Shown: positions 4,198 through 13,523 of the stretch, in pieces
Layout: the number at the start of each line of letters is the position of its first letter
How positions within the stretch are numbered: the first letter of the stretch is position 1
From: JAHJBR01 sp040757035
GTDB lineage: Archaea; Micrarchaeota; Micrarchaeia; Anstonellales; Bilamarchaeaceae
DNA: 21,761 bases
Reading direction: 5' to 3'
NCBI GenBank assembly: GCA_040757035.1
Contig: JBFLYM010000016.1
Location: 1-21,761 of the forward strand
Notes under the pieces: generated by a model
The model's input: the letters and a program-made list of their open reading frames with translations, nothing else
Databases searched by the model: none
Told to the model about the DNA's origin: nothing
Translations under genes and position numbers: made by a program

Positions 4198-6750
4198 ATG
4201 ATATCTCAGGCAGATAAGGAATATTCACAGCTTGAAATTGAAACAATACTTGAAGGACCAATCAGAGAATGGTTCAGATCCAAATACGCGAAATTTACTC
4301 CTCCTCAAAAATACGCAATTATGGAAATTCATGAAGGCAGAAACATTGTCGTATGCTCTCCGACAGGTAGCGGAAAAACACTCTCTGCTTTTTTGAGCAT
4401 ACTAAACGAATTAATAAAATTAGGGCGGAATTGGCAGCTTGAAGACCGGATATATGTGGTTTATATTTCTCCGCTCAAAGCGCTAAATAATGATATAAAA
4501 AAGAACTTGGAAGAGCCGCTTGCAGAAATAAAAAAAGAGTTTGAAAAAAAAGGTGCACGCATGCCCGAAATTCGAATTGCGGTAAGGACAGGCGATAGTT
4601 CTCAAACAGAAAAAAGCAAAATGTTGAAAAAGCCCCCCCATATTCTAATCACTACCCCAGAAAGCATCGCAATAATCCTTAATGCGCCAAAGTTTTCTCA
4701 AACGCTTGAACATGTAGAATATGTTGTTGTGGATGAAATTCATGCGCTCGCGGAAAATAAAAGAGGCGCTCATCTTTCGCTTAGTTTGGAAAGACTTGCA
4801 GCAAAATGTGTGCGCGATTTTACTCGCATAGGGTTGAGCGCAACAATACATCCTTTGGATGAAGTAGCAAAATTTTTGGTTGGCAACGAGCGAACGTGTA
4901 AGTTTGTAGATGTAAATTATTTGAAAAAAACAAAGATAGATATAGCGTCGCCAGTAGAAGATAAGGCGCATTATTCATCCGAAAAGACGAATGCCGAATT
5001 GTACGAACTGCTTGACAAAATAATTTCTACGCACCGCACTACGCTTATTTTTACAAATACAAGAAACGCGACAGAAAGAGCAGTGCATTATCTTAGAACA
5101 AAATTTGGAGAAAAATACATTGAAAATATCGCCGCGCACCACAGCTCGCTTTCACGCGAGCACAGATTAGAAACTGAAGAAAGGTTGAAAAATGGCGAGT
5201 TGAAAGCCGTAATATCCTCCACGAGTCTTGAACTTGGAATAGATATTGGAAATATAGATATAGTAGTGCTTGTTGGTTCGCCAAAAAGCGCTTCGCGCGC
5301 GCTTCAACGCATAGGTAGAAGCGGACATCGCCTTCACGAAAACTCGCAAGGAGTGATAATAGCGTTGGATAGAAATGACCTTATTGAAATTACAGTACTT
5401 GCACACAATGCAAGAAATAAAAAAATTGACAAAGTGAGAATATATAAAAACGCTCTTGACGTTCTCGCTCAGCATATAGTTGGCATGGGACTTGAGCACA
5501 CATGGGATGCAAATGACGCATTTCGGATAATAAAAAAAAGTTATTGTTATTCTGACCTTTGTTATGAAGATTTTGATCGTGTACTCAAATACCTGAGCGG
5601 GTATTTCTCCACGCTTGAGGAAAATTTTGTCTATAGTAAAATTTGGTATGATGGAAAAGAATTCGGAAAGCGAGGAAGATTCACAAGAGCAATATATAGC
5701 ATGAACATTGGTACAATCCCTAACGAACCAAAACTCAAGGTATTTTTTGGAAAAAAATACCTTGGAGAAGTTGAGGAGGAATTTGCAGAAAATCTTGTTA
5801 TCGGAGATGTGTTCGTGCTCGGTGGAAAAACGTATGAGTTTGTCGGAAGTTATGCAACCAAAGTTTCAGTCGTTCTTTCGGTCATCCCTGCAGAAAGCAA
5901 AAGCCCTACTGTTCCAACATGGTTTTCCGAATCGCTTCCGCTCTCCTATGAACTTGCCATGGATATAGAAAAATTTCGGTGGTACGCTCTGGCAATGAGC
6001 GCTGAAGAGTTGTCAATACAATATGAGGTGAATGAAAAAACAGCAAAAGCGATTTTGGACTATTTGAACGAACAAAAACAGTACTCAAAAGTTCCGGATG
6101 AAACAGAATTTCTTGTGGAAGAATGGAGAGATGATGATGGATTGTTAAATTATATTTTTCATAGTGTATGTGGAAGAAAGGCAAACGATGCAATTGCACG
6201 CGTATTCGCTTATGAATTAGGAAAAAAGAAAAACTGCAACATCACCACTACAGTTTCGGATTATGGTTTTGTTCTACGCTTTCCAAAACAGAAATATATT
6301 ACGAGATTAGATATAGAAGAGGCCCTTTGGATAGAATCTTTTGACGAAAAACTAATTTTGGCACTTGAAAATACCGAAATGATCAAAAGAAGGTTCAAGA
6401 ATGTGGCAACAAGGAGTTATCTTATTCTAAAAAGATATCTTGGAAGAAGATATTTTGGAGGAGAAACACTGCCAGGAAGACAACGGATAAATTCTGAAAT
6501 TCTTTTTAACATCATAAGAAAAAACATACTAGAATTTCCAATGCTTAAAGAAACATATAATGAGATAATGCAGGATGCAATGCATGTTGATGAATCAATG
6601 GATTATATAGAAAAATTGCGGAGAAGGAAACTTATAATGATAACATCTGACATTCCATCTCAATTTGCATTTAATCTTGTTGCGTTAGGATCTAAGAACA
6701 TAATGGCAATTGAAGATCGAAAAGAATTTATAAAAAATTTGAGATTATAA
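4198..6750 (+). CDS. Lhr-family superfamily 2 ATP-dependent helicase
   Basis: A 3'-5' DNA or RNA-DNA helicase implicated in archaeal DNA repair. The 850-residue protein has RecA domain 1 with Q-region TPPQKYA (34-40), Walker A SPTGSGKT (54-61), the TPES motif, DEIH (179-182) and SAT (214-216). RecA domain 2 follows with IIFTNTR-like strands, SSTSLELGIDIG and motif VI QRIGRSGHR (370-378). The C-terminal 450 residues match the winged-helix and Lhr-core region in size. The sequence TPPQKYAIMEIHEGRNIVVCSPTGSGKT is characteristic of archaeal Lhr. Length is normal. Only 16 bp separate its stop from the polC start, so both are probably co-transcribed, linking repair and replication. The subtype (Lhr1 or Lhr2) cannot be fixed by eye. 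Confidence 0.9.
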   Translation: MISQADKEYSQLEIETILEGPIREWFRSKYAKFTPPQKYAIMEIHEGRNIVVCSPTGSGKTLSAFLSILNELIKLGRNWQLEDRIYVVYISPLKALNNDIKKNLEEPLAEIKKEFEKKGARMPEIRIAVRTGDSSQTEKSKMLKKPPHILITTPESIAIILNAPKFSQTLEHVEYVVVDEIHALAENKRGAHLSLSLERLAAKCVRDFTRIGLSATIHPLDEVAKFLVGNERTCKFVDVNYLKKTKIDIASPVEDKAHYSSEKTNAELYELLDKIISTHRTTLIFTNTRNATERAVHYLRTKFGEKYIENIAAHHSSLSREHRLETEERLKNGELKAVISSTSLELGIDIGNIDIVVLVGSPKSASRALQRIGRSGHRLHENSQGVIIALDRNDLIEITVLAHNARNKKIDKVRIYKNALDVLAQHIVGMGLEHTWDANDAFRIIKKSYCYSDLCYEDFDRVLKYLSGYFSTLEENFVYSKIWYDGKEFGKRGRFTRAIYSMNIGTIPNEPKLKVFFGKKYLGEVEEEFAENLVIGDVFVLGGKTYEFVGSYATKVSVVLSVIPAESKSPTVPTWFSESLPLSYELAMDIEKFRWYALAMSAEELSIQYEVNEKTAKAILDYLNEQKQYSKVPDETEFLVEEWRDDDGLLNYIFHSVCGRKANDAIARVFAYELGKKKNCNITTTVSDYGFVLRFPKQKYITRLDIEEALWIESFDEKLILALENTEMIKRRFKNVATRSYLILKRYLGRRYFGGETLPGRQRINSEILFNIIRKNILEFPMLKETYNEIMQDAMHVDESMDYIEKLRRRKLIMITSDIPSQFAFNLVALGSKNIMAIEDRKEFIKNLRL

Positions 6751-6766
6751 TCTTAACTGGGTTAAA

Positions 6767-9700
6767 ATGATCTCCGCAAACGAAGAATACATACAATATA
6801 TCGAATCGCTCAAAAGTGAACTCACCAGATTATATTCCGTTGCGAGCGAAGCTCGAAAACTTGGTTTTGATCCTAGTGATGAAGTTGAAATAAAAATAGC
6901 AAAGGATGTCGCTTCGCGCGTGGAAGCGCTTGTAGGACCGCCAGGAATTTCAAAAATTATTCGTGAAATGGAAACCGAAGCAATGTCGCACGAAGATATC
7001 GCGTTTGCACTTGTAGAAAAAATAGTTAAAGGAGAAATAATAAGCACAAATATCGAAAAAATAAACGCAAATACTGAAAAAAGTATTGAAAAAAGAATAG
7101 AACAAGCAGTGCGAACAAGCATAGGAATCCTCACAGAAGGTATGCTTGTTGCTCCGACAGAAGGAATTTCAAAATTAAAATTAAAGACAAATCCGGATGG
7201 AACAAGCTATATCGCCATTTATTTTACAGGTCCTATCAGGAGCGCTGGAGGAACAATCGCCGCGCTCGCAGTTGCGCTCGCAGATTATGCAAGAAAAATT
7301 GCCGGTATTGGAGATTACAGGGCAACTGACAGCGAAATAGAACGATACGTTGAAGAAATAAACATATATGAAATAAGAGTTCTTCATTTACAGTATAAAC
7401 CTCGCGATGACGATATACGCTGGATAATAAAAAATTGCCCGGTATGTATAGATGGGGAGCCAACAGAGGATACCGAAGTTTCCATATATCGTAATTTGCC
7501 GAGAATCGAAACAAACAGAATAAGGGGAGGAGTTCCACTAGTGATATGTGAAGGAATAGCGCAAAAATCGACAAAAGTTTACAAAATTTCAAAAAAATTT
7601 GGATTGAATTGGGACTGGATTGAAAAGCTTATTAAAATAAAACAAAAGGAATCTACAATTGAATTGAAACCAGACTGGACATATCTGGAAGGTTTGGTTG
7701 CAGGAAGACCGGTTTTTGCTTATCCCATGACAAAAGGAGGGTTCAGAATCAGGTACGGAAAAAGTAGAACGAACGGTCTGATGGCAAAAAGCGTTCATCC
7801 AGCCACAATGGTAGTTTTGAACGATTTTCTTGCACTTGGCACACACATAAAAATCGAACGGCCTGGAAAAGGAGCGGTGCTCTCAAGTTGCGATGAAATT
7901 GAACCGCCAATTGTGAAACTTAAGAACGGAAGCGTGATAAAAATACGCACTGTGGAAAAAGCAAGAGAATTATTGCCGCATATAGAAAAAGTACTTTTCC
8001 TTGGAGACATTCTTATTACGTATGGCGACTTTTTGAAATCCGGCCATCCGCTTATTCCATGTGGCTGGTGCGAGGAATGGTGGATAGAGGAATGCAGAGC
8101 AAAAAATATCCATCCAAAGAAGTTTGAAAGCGCAAAAGAAGCGTTTGAATTTTCCAGGAACTATTCAGTTCCTCTACATCCAAACTATGTTTATTTTTGG
8201 CATGATATAAACACCGAACAAATAAAACAGCTTGTACAATGGCTTTCGCTCGGAACACCAGTTTTTGATTCAGGAGAAATGGTTATGTTTATTCTTCAGT
8301 ATCTTCAGCAAACTTTTGATCCTAAAAAAGAGGTTTTAGAGGATAAAATTTTAGAGGATAAAATAGAGGATAAAAAAGAGATTTTAGAAGAGCTTGGTGT
8401 GGAACATAACGTAGCGCATGGAAAAATATTTTTAGGAAAGGACGATGCGTATGTGTTGTTTGCAACGCTTGGATTAGAACTTTCAACCGAAGGAAAAATT
8501 TCAACACAAAAATTTGATTTGCATTATGCTGATGGAAAAAGTCCGTTTGCAATAATAAATGATATTACAGGAATTGAGATAAAAGCAAAGGCTCCAATTT
8601 ATATCGGTTGCAGAATGGGCAGACCAGAAAAGGCAAAGGAAAGAGCAATGGAAGGCGACGTAAATGTGCTTTTTCCAACAAGATCACCAAAAAACAGAAG
8701 TTTGATAAAACTCTACAAAACAATGAAAAATAGAGAAGGAGAAAGTGGAAAGAATGTTTATTTGGAAATCGCGCGTTTTGTTTGTCCAAATTGTAGAAAC
8801 ATTACGCAATATAGGAAATGCGAGTTGTGCAATACAAAAACAGTTGCACAGAATACGTGTCCAAAATGCGGTGCACATACCAATCAGTCTGAACATTGCG
8901 GACCAACACTTTGTTATGACCAACGCGCTGTAAACGTTGTAAATCTTATAGAAATGCTTAAAAAACAATATAATAATCTACCTGAAGATATTCGTGGAAT
9001 AAAAGGACTATCCAATCGCATGAAAATTCCTGAGAGATTGGAAAAGGGTCTGTTCCGCGCAAGACACAATGTCACTGTTTTTAGGGATGGAACATGCCGA
9101 TTTGATGCAACAGATATTCCATTAACATATTTTAAACCAAAAGAAATCGCAACGCGTGTGGAAAAACTGCGCTCGCTCGGATACACAAAAGATTATCTGG
9201 GCGATGAACTTTTAAATGATGAACAAATAATTCCGCTCAAACCACAAGATATAGTAATTTCAGTACATTGTGCGGAATATTTTTTGCGCGTTGCGAAATT
9301 CATAGATGATATGCTTATTGGACTTTACAACATGCAATCAATATATAATGTACAAAAACGTGAGGATTTACTCGGACATTTGTTTATAGGACTTTCACCA
9401 CATACAAGCAGCGGTGTGCTTGTACGTGTTATAGGGTTTACAAAAGCGAGCGTTGGTTTTGGCCATCCTTATTTTCATGCTGCAAAGCGAAGAAATTGCG
9501 ATGGTGATGAAGATTCAATCATACTTCTCATGGACGCGTTGCTCAATTTTTCCAGATTCTATCTTTCAAGCATACGCGGCGGAACAATGGATGCGCCAAT
9601 AACTCTTTCTACAGTGATTGATCCAAAAGAGGTAGATGATGAAGTGCATAACCTAGAATTAGTTTCATCTTATCCATTGGATTTTTATCGCGCTGCTGAA

Positions 9701-10243
9701 AAATATTGCCAGCCTGGCGACGTCAAAATAAAAACAGTAAAAGACGCGTTGAGCAAACCAGAGCAATACGAGCAGCTTGGATTTACACATAATACCAAAT
9801 GCATAGAGGAGGGATGTTTGCGCACTGCATACGTTTCCTTGAAATCTATCCCTGAAAAGATAAATATGCAATTTAACTTACAAAAGCGTTTGCGTCCGAT
9901 AAACATAAAAGATATTGCAGAAAAACTGATTCTTAGTCATTTTATTCCGGATTTGTATGGTAATTTGCGCTCATTTTCGCGCCAAACATTTCGTTGTTCA
10001 GATTGCAACGAAATTTATAGACGCACTCCACTTGCAGGCAAATGCGTTAAATGTGGAGGAAAATTATTATTGACTATAAACAAAGGTGGAATAAAAAAAT
10101 ATCTTGAAATCTCGTGCAAAATATGTAACGAGTACGATTTGCCTGGATATATCAAGCAAAGATTGGATTTAATAAAAAAGGAAATAGAAAGTATATTCGA
10201 AGATGAAAAAATAAAGCAGATGGGAATTGAAGAATTTCTTTAA
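6767..10243 (+). CDS. polC: DNA polymerase D large (catalytic) subunit DP2
   Basis: Catalytic subunit of the replicative family D polymerase; its partner DP1 is not in the window. The 1158-residue protein starts with the family-typical SANEEYIQYIESL. It contains PIRSAGGTIAAL (about 146-157), the double-psi barrel active site with NCDGDED (910-916), and SSIRGGTMDAPITLST. Zinc modules are CPNC...CELC...CPKC...C (from residue 673) and, at the C-terminus, CSDC...CVKC (from 1077) and CKIC, the region used for PCNA and DP1 contacts in other archaea. No intein interrupts the NCDGDED site, where inteins are common in other archaea. An unusual charged repeat (residues about 522-544) sits in a linker. 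The gene follows the Lhr helicase by 16 bp. Confidence 0.95.
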   Translation: MISANEEYIQYIESLKSELTRLYSVASEARKLGFDPSDEVEIKIAKDVASRVEALVGPPGISKIIREMETEAMSHEDIAFALVEKIVKGEIISTNIEKINANTEKSIEKRIEQAVRTSIGILTEGMLVAPTEGISKLKLKTNPDGTSYIAIYFTGPIRSAGGTIAALAVALADYARKIAGIGDYRATDSEIERYVEEINIYEIRVLHLQYKPRDDDIRWIIKNCPVCIDGEPTEDTEVSIYRNLPRIETNRIRGGVPLVICEGIAQKSTKVYKISKKFGLNWDWIEKLIKIKQKESTIELKPDWTYLEGLVAGRPVFAYPMTKGGFRIRYGKSRTNGLMAKSVHPATMVVLNDFLALGTHIKIERPGKGAVLSSCDEIEPPIVKLKNGSVIKIRTVEKARELLPHIEKVLFLGDILITYGDFLKSGHPLIPCGWCEEWWIEECRAKNIHPKKFESAKEAFEFSRNYSVPLHPNYVYFWHDINTEQIKQLVQWLSLGTPVFDSGEMVMFILQYLQQTFDPKKEVLEDKILEDKIEDKKEILEELGVEHNVAHGKIFLGKDDAYVLFATLGLELSTEGKISTQKFDLHYADGKSPFAIINDITGIEIKAKAPIYIGCRMGRPEKAKERAMEGDVNVLFPTRSPKNRSLIKLYKTMKNREGESGKNVYLEIARFVCPNCRNITQYRKCELCNTKTVAQNTCPKCGAHTNQSEHCGPTLCYDQRAVNVVNLIEMLKKQYNNLPEDIRGIKGLSNRMKIPERLEKGLFRARHNVTVFRDGTCRFDATDIPLTYFKPKEIATRVEKLRSLGYTKDYLGDELLNDEQIIPLKPQDIVISVHCAEYFLRVAKFIDDMLIGLYNMQSIYNVQKREDLLGHLFIGLSPHTSSGVLVRVIGFTKASVGFGHPYFHAAKRRNCDGDEDSIILLMDALLNFSRFYLSSIRGGTMDAPITLSTVIDPKEVDDEVHNLELVSSYPLDFYRAAEKYCQPGDVKIKTVKDALSKPEQYEQLGFTHNTKCIEEGCLRTAYVSLKSIPEKINMQFNLQKRLRPINIKDIAEKLILSHFIPDLYGNLRSFSRQTFRCSDCNEIYRRTPLAGKCVKCGGKLLLTINKGGIKKYLEISCKICNEYDLPGYIKQRLDLIKKEIESIFEDEKIKQMGIEEFL
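8331..8396 (+). repeat. In-frame tandem repeat in polC
   Basis: TTTTAGAGGATAAAA occurs twice in tandem (8334-8348, 8349-8363) followed by a partial third copy (8364-8375) and a diverged fourth. It encodes EVLEDKILEDKIEDKKEI, a charged linker in DP2. All repeats are multiples of three, so the reading frame is kept. It looks like recent slippage expansion. Confidence 0.8.
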
Positions 10244-10312
10244 TCTTATGCTAAAGAAGATTTTAGAGATGGGGCTTGAGACCCCTATACCCGCTAAATA
10301 AAAAAGAAAAGG

Positions 10313-10383
10313 TTAAAAATGTTATGAAAGTTAAATGAATAACTTAACATTCTTAACATTCTTAACATTTGGATAGTGGTTGT
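10313..10383 (+). promoter_or_regulatory. 9-bp tandem repeats and facing inverted copies upstream of the P-loop ATPase gene
   Basis: CTTAACATT is repeated three times exactly (10343-10351, 10352-10360, 10361-10369), ending 14 bp before the ATG at 10384. Upstream, 10313-10335 carries the inverted form (GTTAAAAATGTTA...GTTAA), so the whole is roughly symmetric about 10337. This resembles an iteron or operator array; it may control the ATPase gene. Further upstream (10271-10285) GGGG-N7-CCCC could be a weak terminator hairpin for polC. Function is inferred. Confidence 0.45.
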
Positions 10384-11544
10384 ATGGAAATTAAAAATCC
10401 GTTTTCACCATCATTTCCGGTGAATCCTGAATATTTTGTAAATCGAACAGAGGTGATAAATTCTTTCAGAATTGCCGTCGAAAGATCTGTGAAAACTGCA
10501 TATCCAACACCAGATAATATAGCAATTCTCGGAGATTGGGGTGTCGGTAAATCTTCCGTGCTAAGGAAATTTGAATGGCTTTGCCTTAATGAGTTTAAGG
10601 ATAGAAAAATTTTCTCCGCTTTCGTTGAGCTTGTTCCAGGTACGTGTGACAATCTTGAGACTCTCGCTACTAAAATCATTGATGATGTCGACAGAAATGT
10701 AATAGCAAAATCCTCTTTACTTTTACAGGCAAAGAACGAGATAAAGGAATGGTATATTAAATCAATAAGGGGATTTGGTGTAGGTGCAGAAAGAAAAATA
10801 AGAACAGAGAATCCAGCAACATTTCTCAAGGATGCCCTTCTTAATTTATGGGAAATTGTAGAACGATCAGGAGGAGACACTATGGTGCTTATGCTTGATG
10901 ACTTACATTATTTAAGCGAAAAATATCCAGATGGACTTTATGATTTAAGAGGCATATTCCAAAGTCTTCCTAAGCATGGATGCAATTTTATTGTAGTAAT
11001 TAGCGGCAAGAAAGAGCTTTTTGCAGATATAAGAGAACTAGCAGAGCCGCTCTCCAGATTTTTTAATATCAAGCACTCATTACTGCAATTTGGCCCAAAA
11101 GAAACAAGAGATGCTGTTACTAAACCGATACATGCTGCTGGATTAAATATTCAAATAGACGATCGCGTTATTGAAAAAGTATACGAACTTAGCAGAGGCC
11201 ATCCATTTTTTATTCATTTTATAATGAGGGAATTGATCGCAATGAAAGGAAGTGGCATGATTAGCTCTAATTATTTTGATGAGTCGTATAAAGAAATACA
11301 AAAGACTATGGAACGAGAAAAATTTGAAATTGATTATTCTATAGCCAGTCCAAAAGAAAGAGAAGTGCTATTAGCGGCAGCAAAATTAAAGGATCAATTC
11401 AATCCATCCAATCTAAAAATAAAAAATGTAAGAGCTTATCTAACATTCTTGATAAAAAAGAATTTAGTTAAAAAACATGAGCGAGGCGAGTATTCTCTCT
11501 ATCATCCTTTATTCAGGAACTATCTTCTAAGGCAAAAATCATAG
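10384..11544 (+). CDS. Archaeal P-loop ATPase with C-terminal winged helix (AAA/STAND-type, Orc/Cdc6-like fold)
   Basis: A 386-residue ATPase. Seen: an N-terminal NPFSPSFPVNPEYFVNRTE typical of a family of archaeal ATPases, Walker A GDWGVGKSS (50-58), Walker B MVLMLDDLH (167-175), a sensor-1-like strand FIVVISGKK (202-210), and a C-terminal segment (about 300-386) with the pattern of a winged helix (SPKEREVLLAAAK...AYLTFLIKKNLVKKHERGEYSLYHPLFRNYL). I chose ATG 10384; an in-frame TTG at 10369 lies inside the tandem repeat and is less likely. The family resembles Orc1/Cdc6 and MalT-like NTPases but lacks clear origin-binding evidence. It stands alone, converging on the ABC permease, with 35 bp between stops. 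The biological role is unknown. Confidence 0.75.
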   Translation: MEIKNPFSPSFPVNPEYFVNRTEVINSFRIAVERSVKTAYPTPDNIAILGDWGVGKSSVLRKFEWLCLNEFKDRKIFSAFVELVPGTCDNLETLATKIIDDVDRNVIAKSSLLLQAKNEIKEWYIKSIRGFGVGAERKIRTENPATFLKDALLNLWEIVERSGGDTMVLMLDDLHYLSEKYPDGLYDLRGIFQSLPKHGCNFIVVISGKKELFADIRELAEPLSRFFNIKHSLLQFGPKETRDAVTKPIHAAGLNIQIDDRVIEKVYELSRGHPFFIHFIMRELIAMKGSGMISSNYFDESYKEIQKTMEREKFEIDYSIASPKEREVLLAAAKLKDQFNPSNLKIKNVRAYLTFLIKKNLVKKHERGEYSLYHPLFRNYLLRQKS

Positions 11545-11579
11545 CGTATACCAATCATGTAGAAAAAACTCGCAAAAAA

Positions 11580-12788
11580 TCACTCAAATCTCAAAGCTTC
11601 TACAACATCACATTTTGCCGCATTTTTTGCAGGAATATAACCAGCGATTACCCCTATTGCGAATGAGAAGAAAATTACCCCGCTTATTACCTCTATTTTA
11701 ATATCGCTTGGTACCCCAAAATGATTTATTGCATTTGATGCGATTACGCTTAATATCAAACCAATTATCCCGCCCACAAGGCCGATAATTCCGGCTTCAA
11801 TAAGAACGATATTCGTTATCATTCCGTTTGTGGCGCCCACTGCCTTTAATATTCCTATTTCCTTTGTTTTTTCCATCACGCTTGTAAACATTGTATTTGC
11901 GATTCCTATACCTCCAACAAGAAGAGAAATTGCAGCGATTCCTCCTAAAAATAAGCGAAGCAGCATTGTTATTTCATTCACATGTTTTTCTATAAAAACA
12001 GCGCTCATTGTACTAAAATCTTTATTATCTTCATTCACCTTATGTAATCGAAATAATTCTTGATTTATACGCTCTTCTGCTTCGCTTATATTCACTCCTT
12101 CAGCAATCTGAACATCAATTTCGGTAAATAATCTGTTGCCTTTAAAATCTGATATTATTTCACGTGCATCATTTCTTGGAATAATAACCATATTGTCTGC
12201 CATAGCTGTAATCATTGAACCGGATTTTTTTAATATACCTATTACTGTGAAACTTTTGTTATTCACCTTTATTCTCCTTCCTATGTTAATTTGCTCATCA
12301 AAAGTATCATTTGCTAAGTCATAGCCAAGTATTGCTACACCGCGTTCATTTTCGTACATTAATCTTCCAGAATCTAATTCATAATGATACATCTCTTCTA
12401 GAAGTATTCGATCGCCTCCCCATATATAAAGTGAAATATTTTTGTTTCGGTATTCAACATCTGCTCTTCCTTCAATACTAGCGCCTGCGTTTTTTATATC
12501 TGGAAGATTCCGAAGTGCCTCAAGATCGTTTTCTGTAAGTTGACCTTTTGGACCGAAAAACAACCCTCCTCCAGGCTCATTTTCAAATTCAGCAATTGGT
12601 TGAATTGAAATCACATCATCTCCAAATAAGCTAAGTTCGCTCTTTATTTTATTCTCCAATCCCTGCGCTATTGAAATCATTATAACAACAGAAAAAATAC
12701 CGATTACTATTCCTATTACAGTAAGCCAACTACGTAAGCCTCTGCGCTTAAGGTTCATTATAGAATATTCTGTCAAATCACGAATCAC
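11580..12788 (-). CDS. ABC transporter permease, MacB/FtsX type
   Basis: A 402-residue membrane protein with the MacB-type layout: TM1 near residues 20-42 preceded by NLKRRGLRSWLTVIGIVIGI, a large extracytoplasmic domain (about 50-270), then three TM helices near 275-300, 322-350 and 368-393. The C-terminal domain has the FtsX signature EKTKEIGILKAVGATNGMI, which couples to the ATPase. Such permeases act mechanically on periplasmic or extracellular partners or export peptides and lipids. It lies 36 bp downstream of the ABC ATPase, its evident partner, and shares an operon with a secreted COG1361 protein and a DsbA-like protein. The substrate is unknown. Confidence 0.88.
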   Translation of the reverse strand: MIRDLTEYSIMNLKRRGLRSWLTVIGIVIGIFSVVIMISIAQGLENKIKSELSLFGDDVISIQPIAEFENEPGGGLFFGPKGQLTENDLEALRNLPDIKNAGASIEGRADVEYRNKNISLYIWGGDRILLEEMYHYELDSGRLMYENERGVAILGYDLANDTFDEQINIGRRIKVNNKSFTVIGILKKSGSMITAMADNMVIIPRNDAREIISDFKGNRLFTEIDVQIAEGVNISEAEERINQELFRLHKVNEDNKDFSTMSAVFIEKHVNEITMLLRLFLGGIAAISLLVGGIGIANTMFTSVMEKTKEIGILKAVGATNGMITNIVLIEAGIIGLVGGIIGLILSVIASNAINHFGVPSDIKIEVISGVIFFSFAIGVIAGYIPAKNAAKCDVVEALRFE

Positions 12789-12824
12789 AAAACTACCTAT
12801 GAATCACAAACTATTCTTGTTTTT

Positions 12825-13523
12825 CTATTTTATTTTTCCTTTAATTTTTTCATTATTTTCTATTTTTCCATCTTTCATAAAAATCGTTCTTTCGCCAAGT
12901 TCTGCAACATATTGCTCATGAGTTACTACAATCAAAGTTTTTTTCTGTTTTTTATGTAAATTATCAAAAATTTCCAAAACGTGTTTCGCGCTTAGCGAAT
13001 CCAAGTTTCCTGTCGGCTCATCCGCAACAATTATTTCGGGATTGTTCGCCAACGCACGCGCAATCGCAACCCGTTGTTTCTCCCCTCCGCTCATCTCATT
13101 CGGAAAATTATAGATTTTTTTACCAAGATCCATTTCTTCAAGAAGTTGTTTTGCCTTTTCCTCACGTTCGGTTTTTTCCACCCCATCAAACATCATTGGT
13201 AGCGCAACGTTTCTTAGCGCATCCAAATTCGGAATAAGATTGAACGCCTGGAATACAAACCCAAATCCTTCTCTTCTTATTTTTGCGATTTCATTCTCAG
13301 CGAGTCCATTTGTTTTTACCCCGCAAACATAAACATCTCCTTTAGTTGGCGAATCAAGACAGCTCATTATGTGCAGGAGAGTAGATTTTCCGCATCCGCT
13401 TCTGCCCATTATAATTAAGAATTCCCCTTTTTTCACTGAGAGCGAAACTTCACTGAGTGCGACAAATTGGCCATCTGTTGAATAAATTTTAGTTATATCC
13501 TTAAGCGAAATAATTTCATCCAT
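12825..13523 (-). CDS. ABC transporter ATP-binding protein, LolD/MacB type
   Basis: A 232-residue ATPase with Walker A GRSGCGKST (40-48), Q-loop FVFQAFN (89-95), signature MSGGEKQR (144-151), Walker B IIVADEPTG (164-172) and His switch VVTHE (199-203). The DEPTGNLDS context and size are typical of LolD/MacB/FtsE-like ATPases that pair with FtsX-type permeases. Its start overlaps the end of the COG1361-type gene by 8 bp, so expression is probably coupled, and the permease follows. Confidence 0.92.
   Translation of the reverse strand: MDEIISLKDITKIYSTDGQFVALSEVSLSVKKGEFLIIMGRSGCGKSTLLHIMSCLDSPTKGDVYVCGVKTNGLAENEIAKIRREGFGFVFQAFNLIPNLDALRNVALPMMFDGVEKTEREEKAKQLLEEMDLGKKIYNFPNEMSGGEKQRVAIARALANNPEIIVADEPTGNLDSLSAKHVLEIFDNLHKKQKKTLIVVTHEQYVAELGERTIFMKDGKIENNEKIKGKIK

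Noticed and set aside
10257..10300. tRNA or small structured RNA between polC and the ATPase gene
   Set aside because: GGGGCTTGAGACCCC forms only a 4-bp stem and no cloverleaf or T-loop consensus can be assembled.
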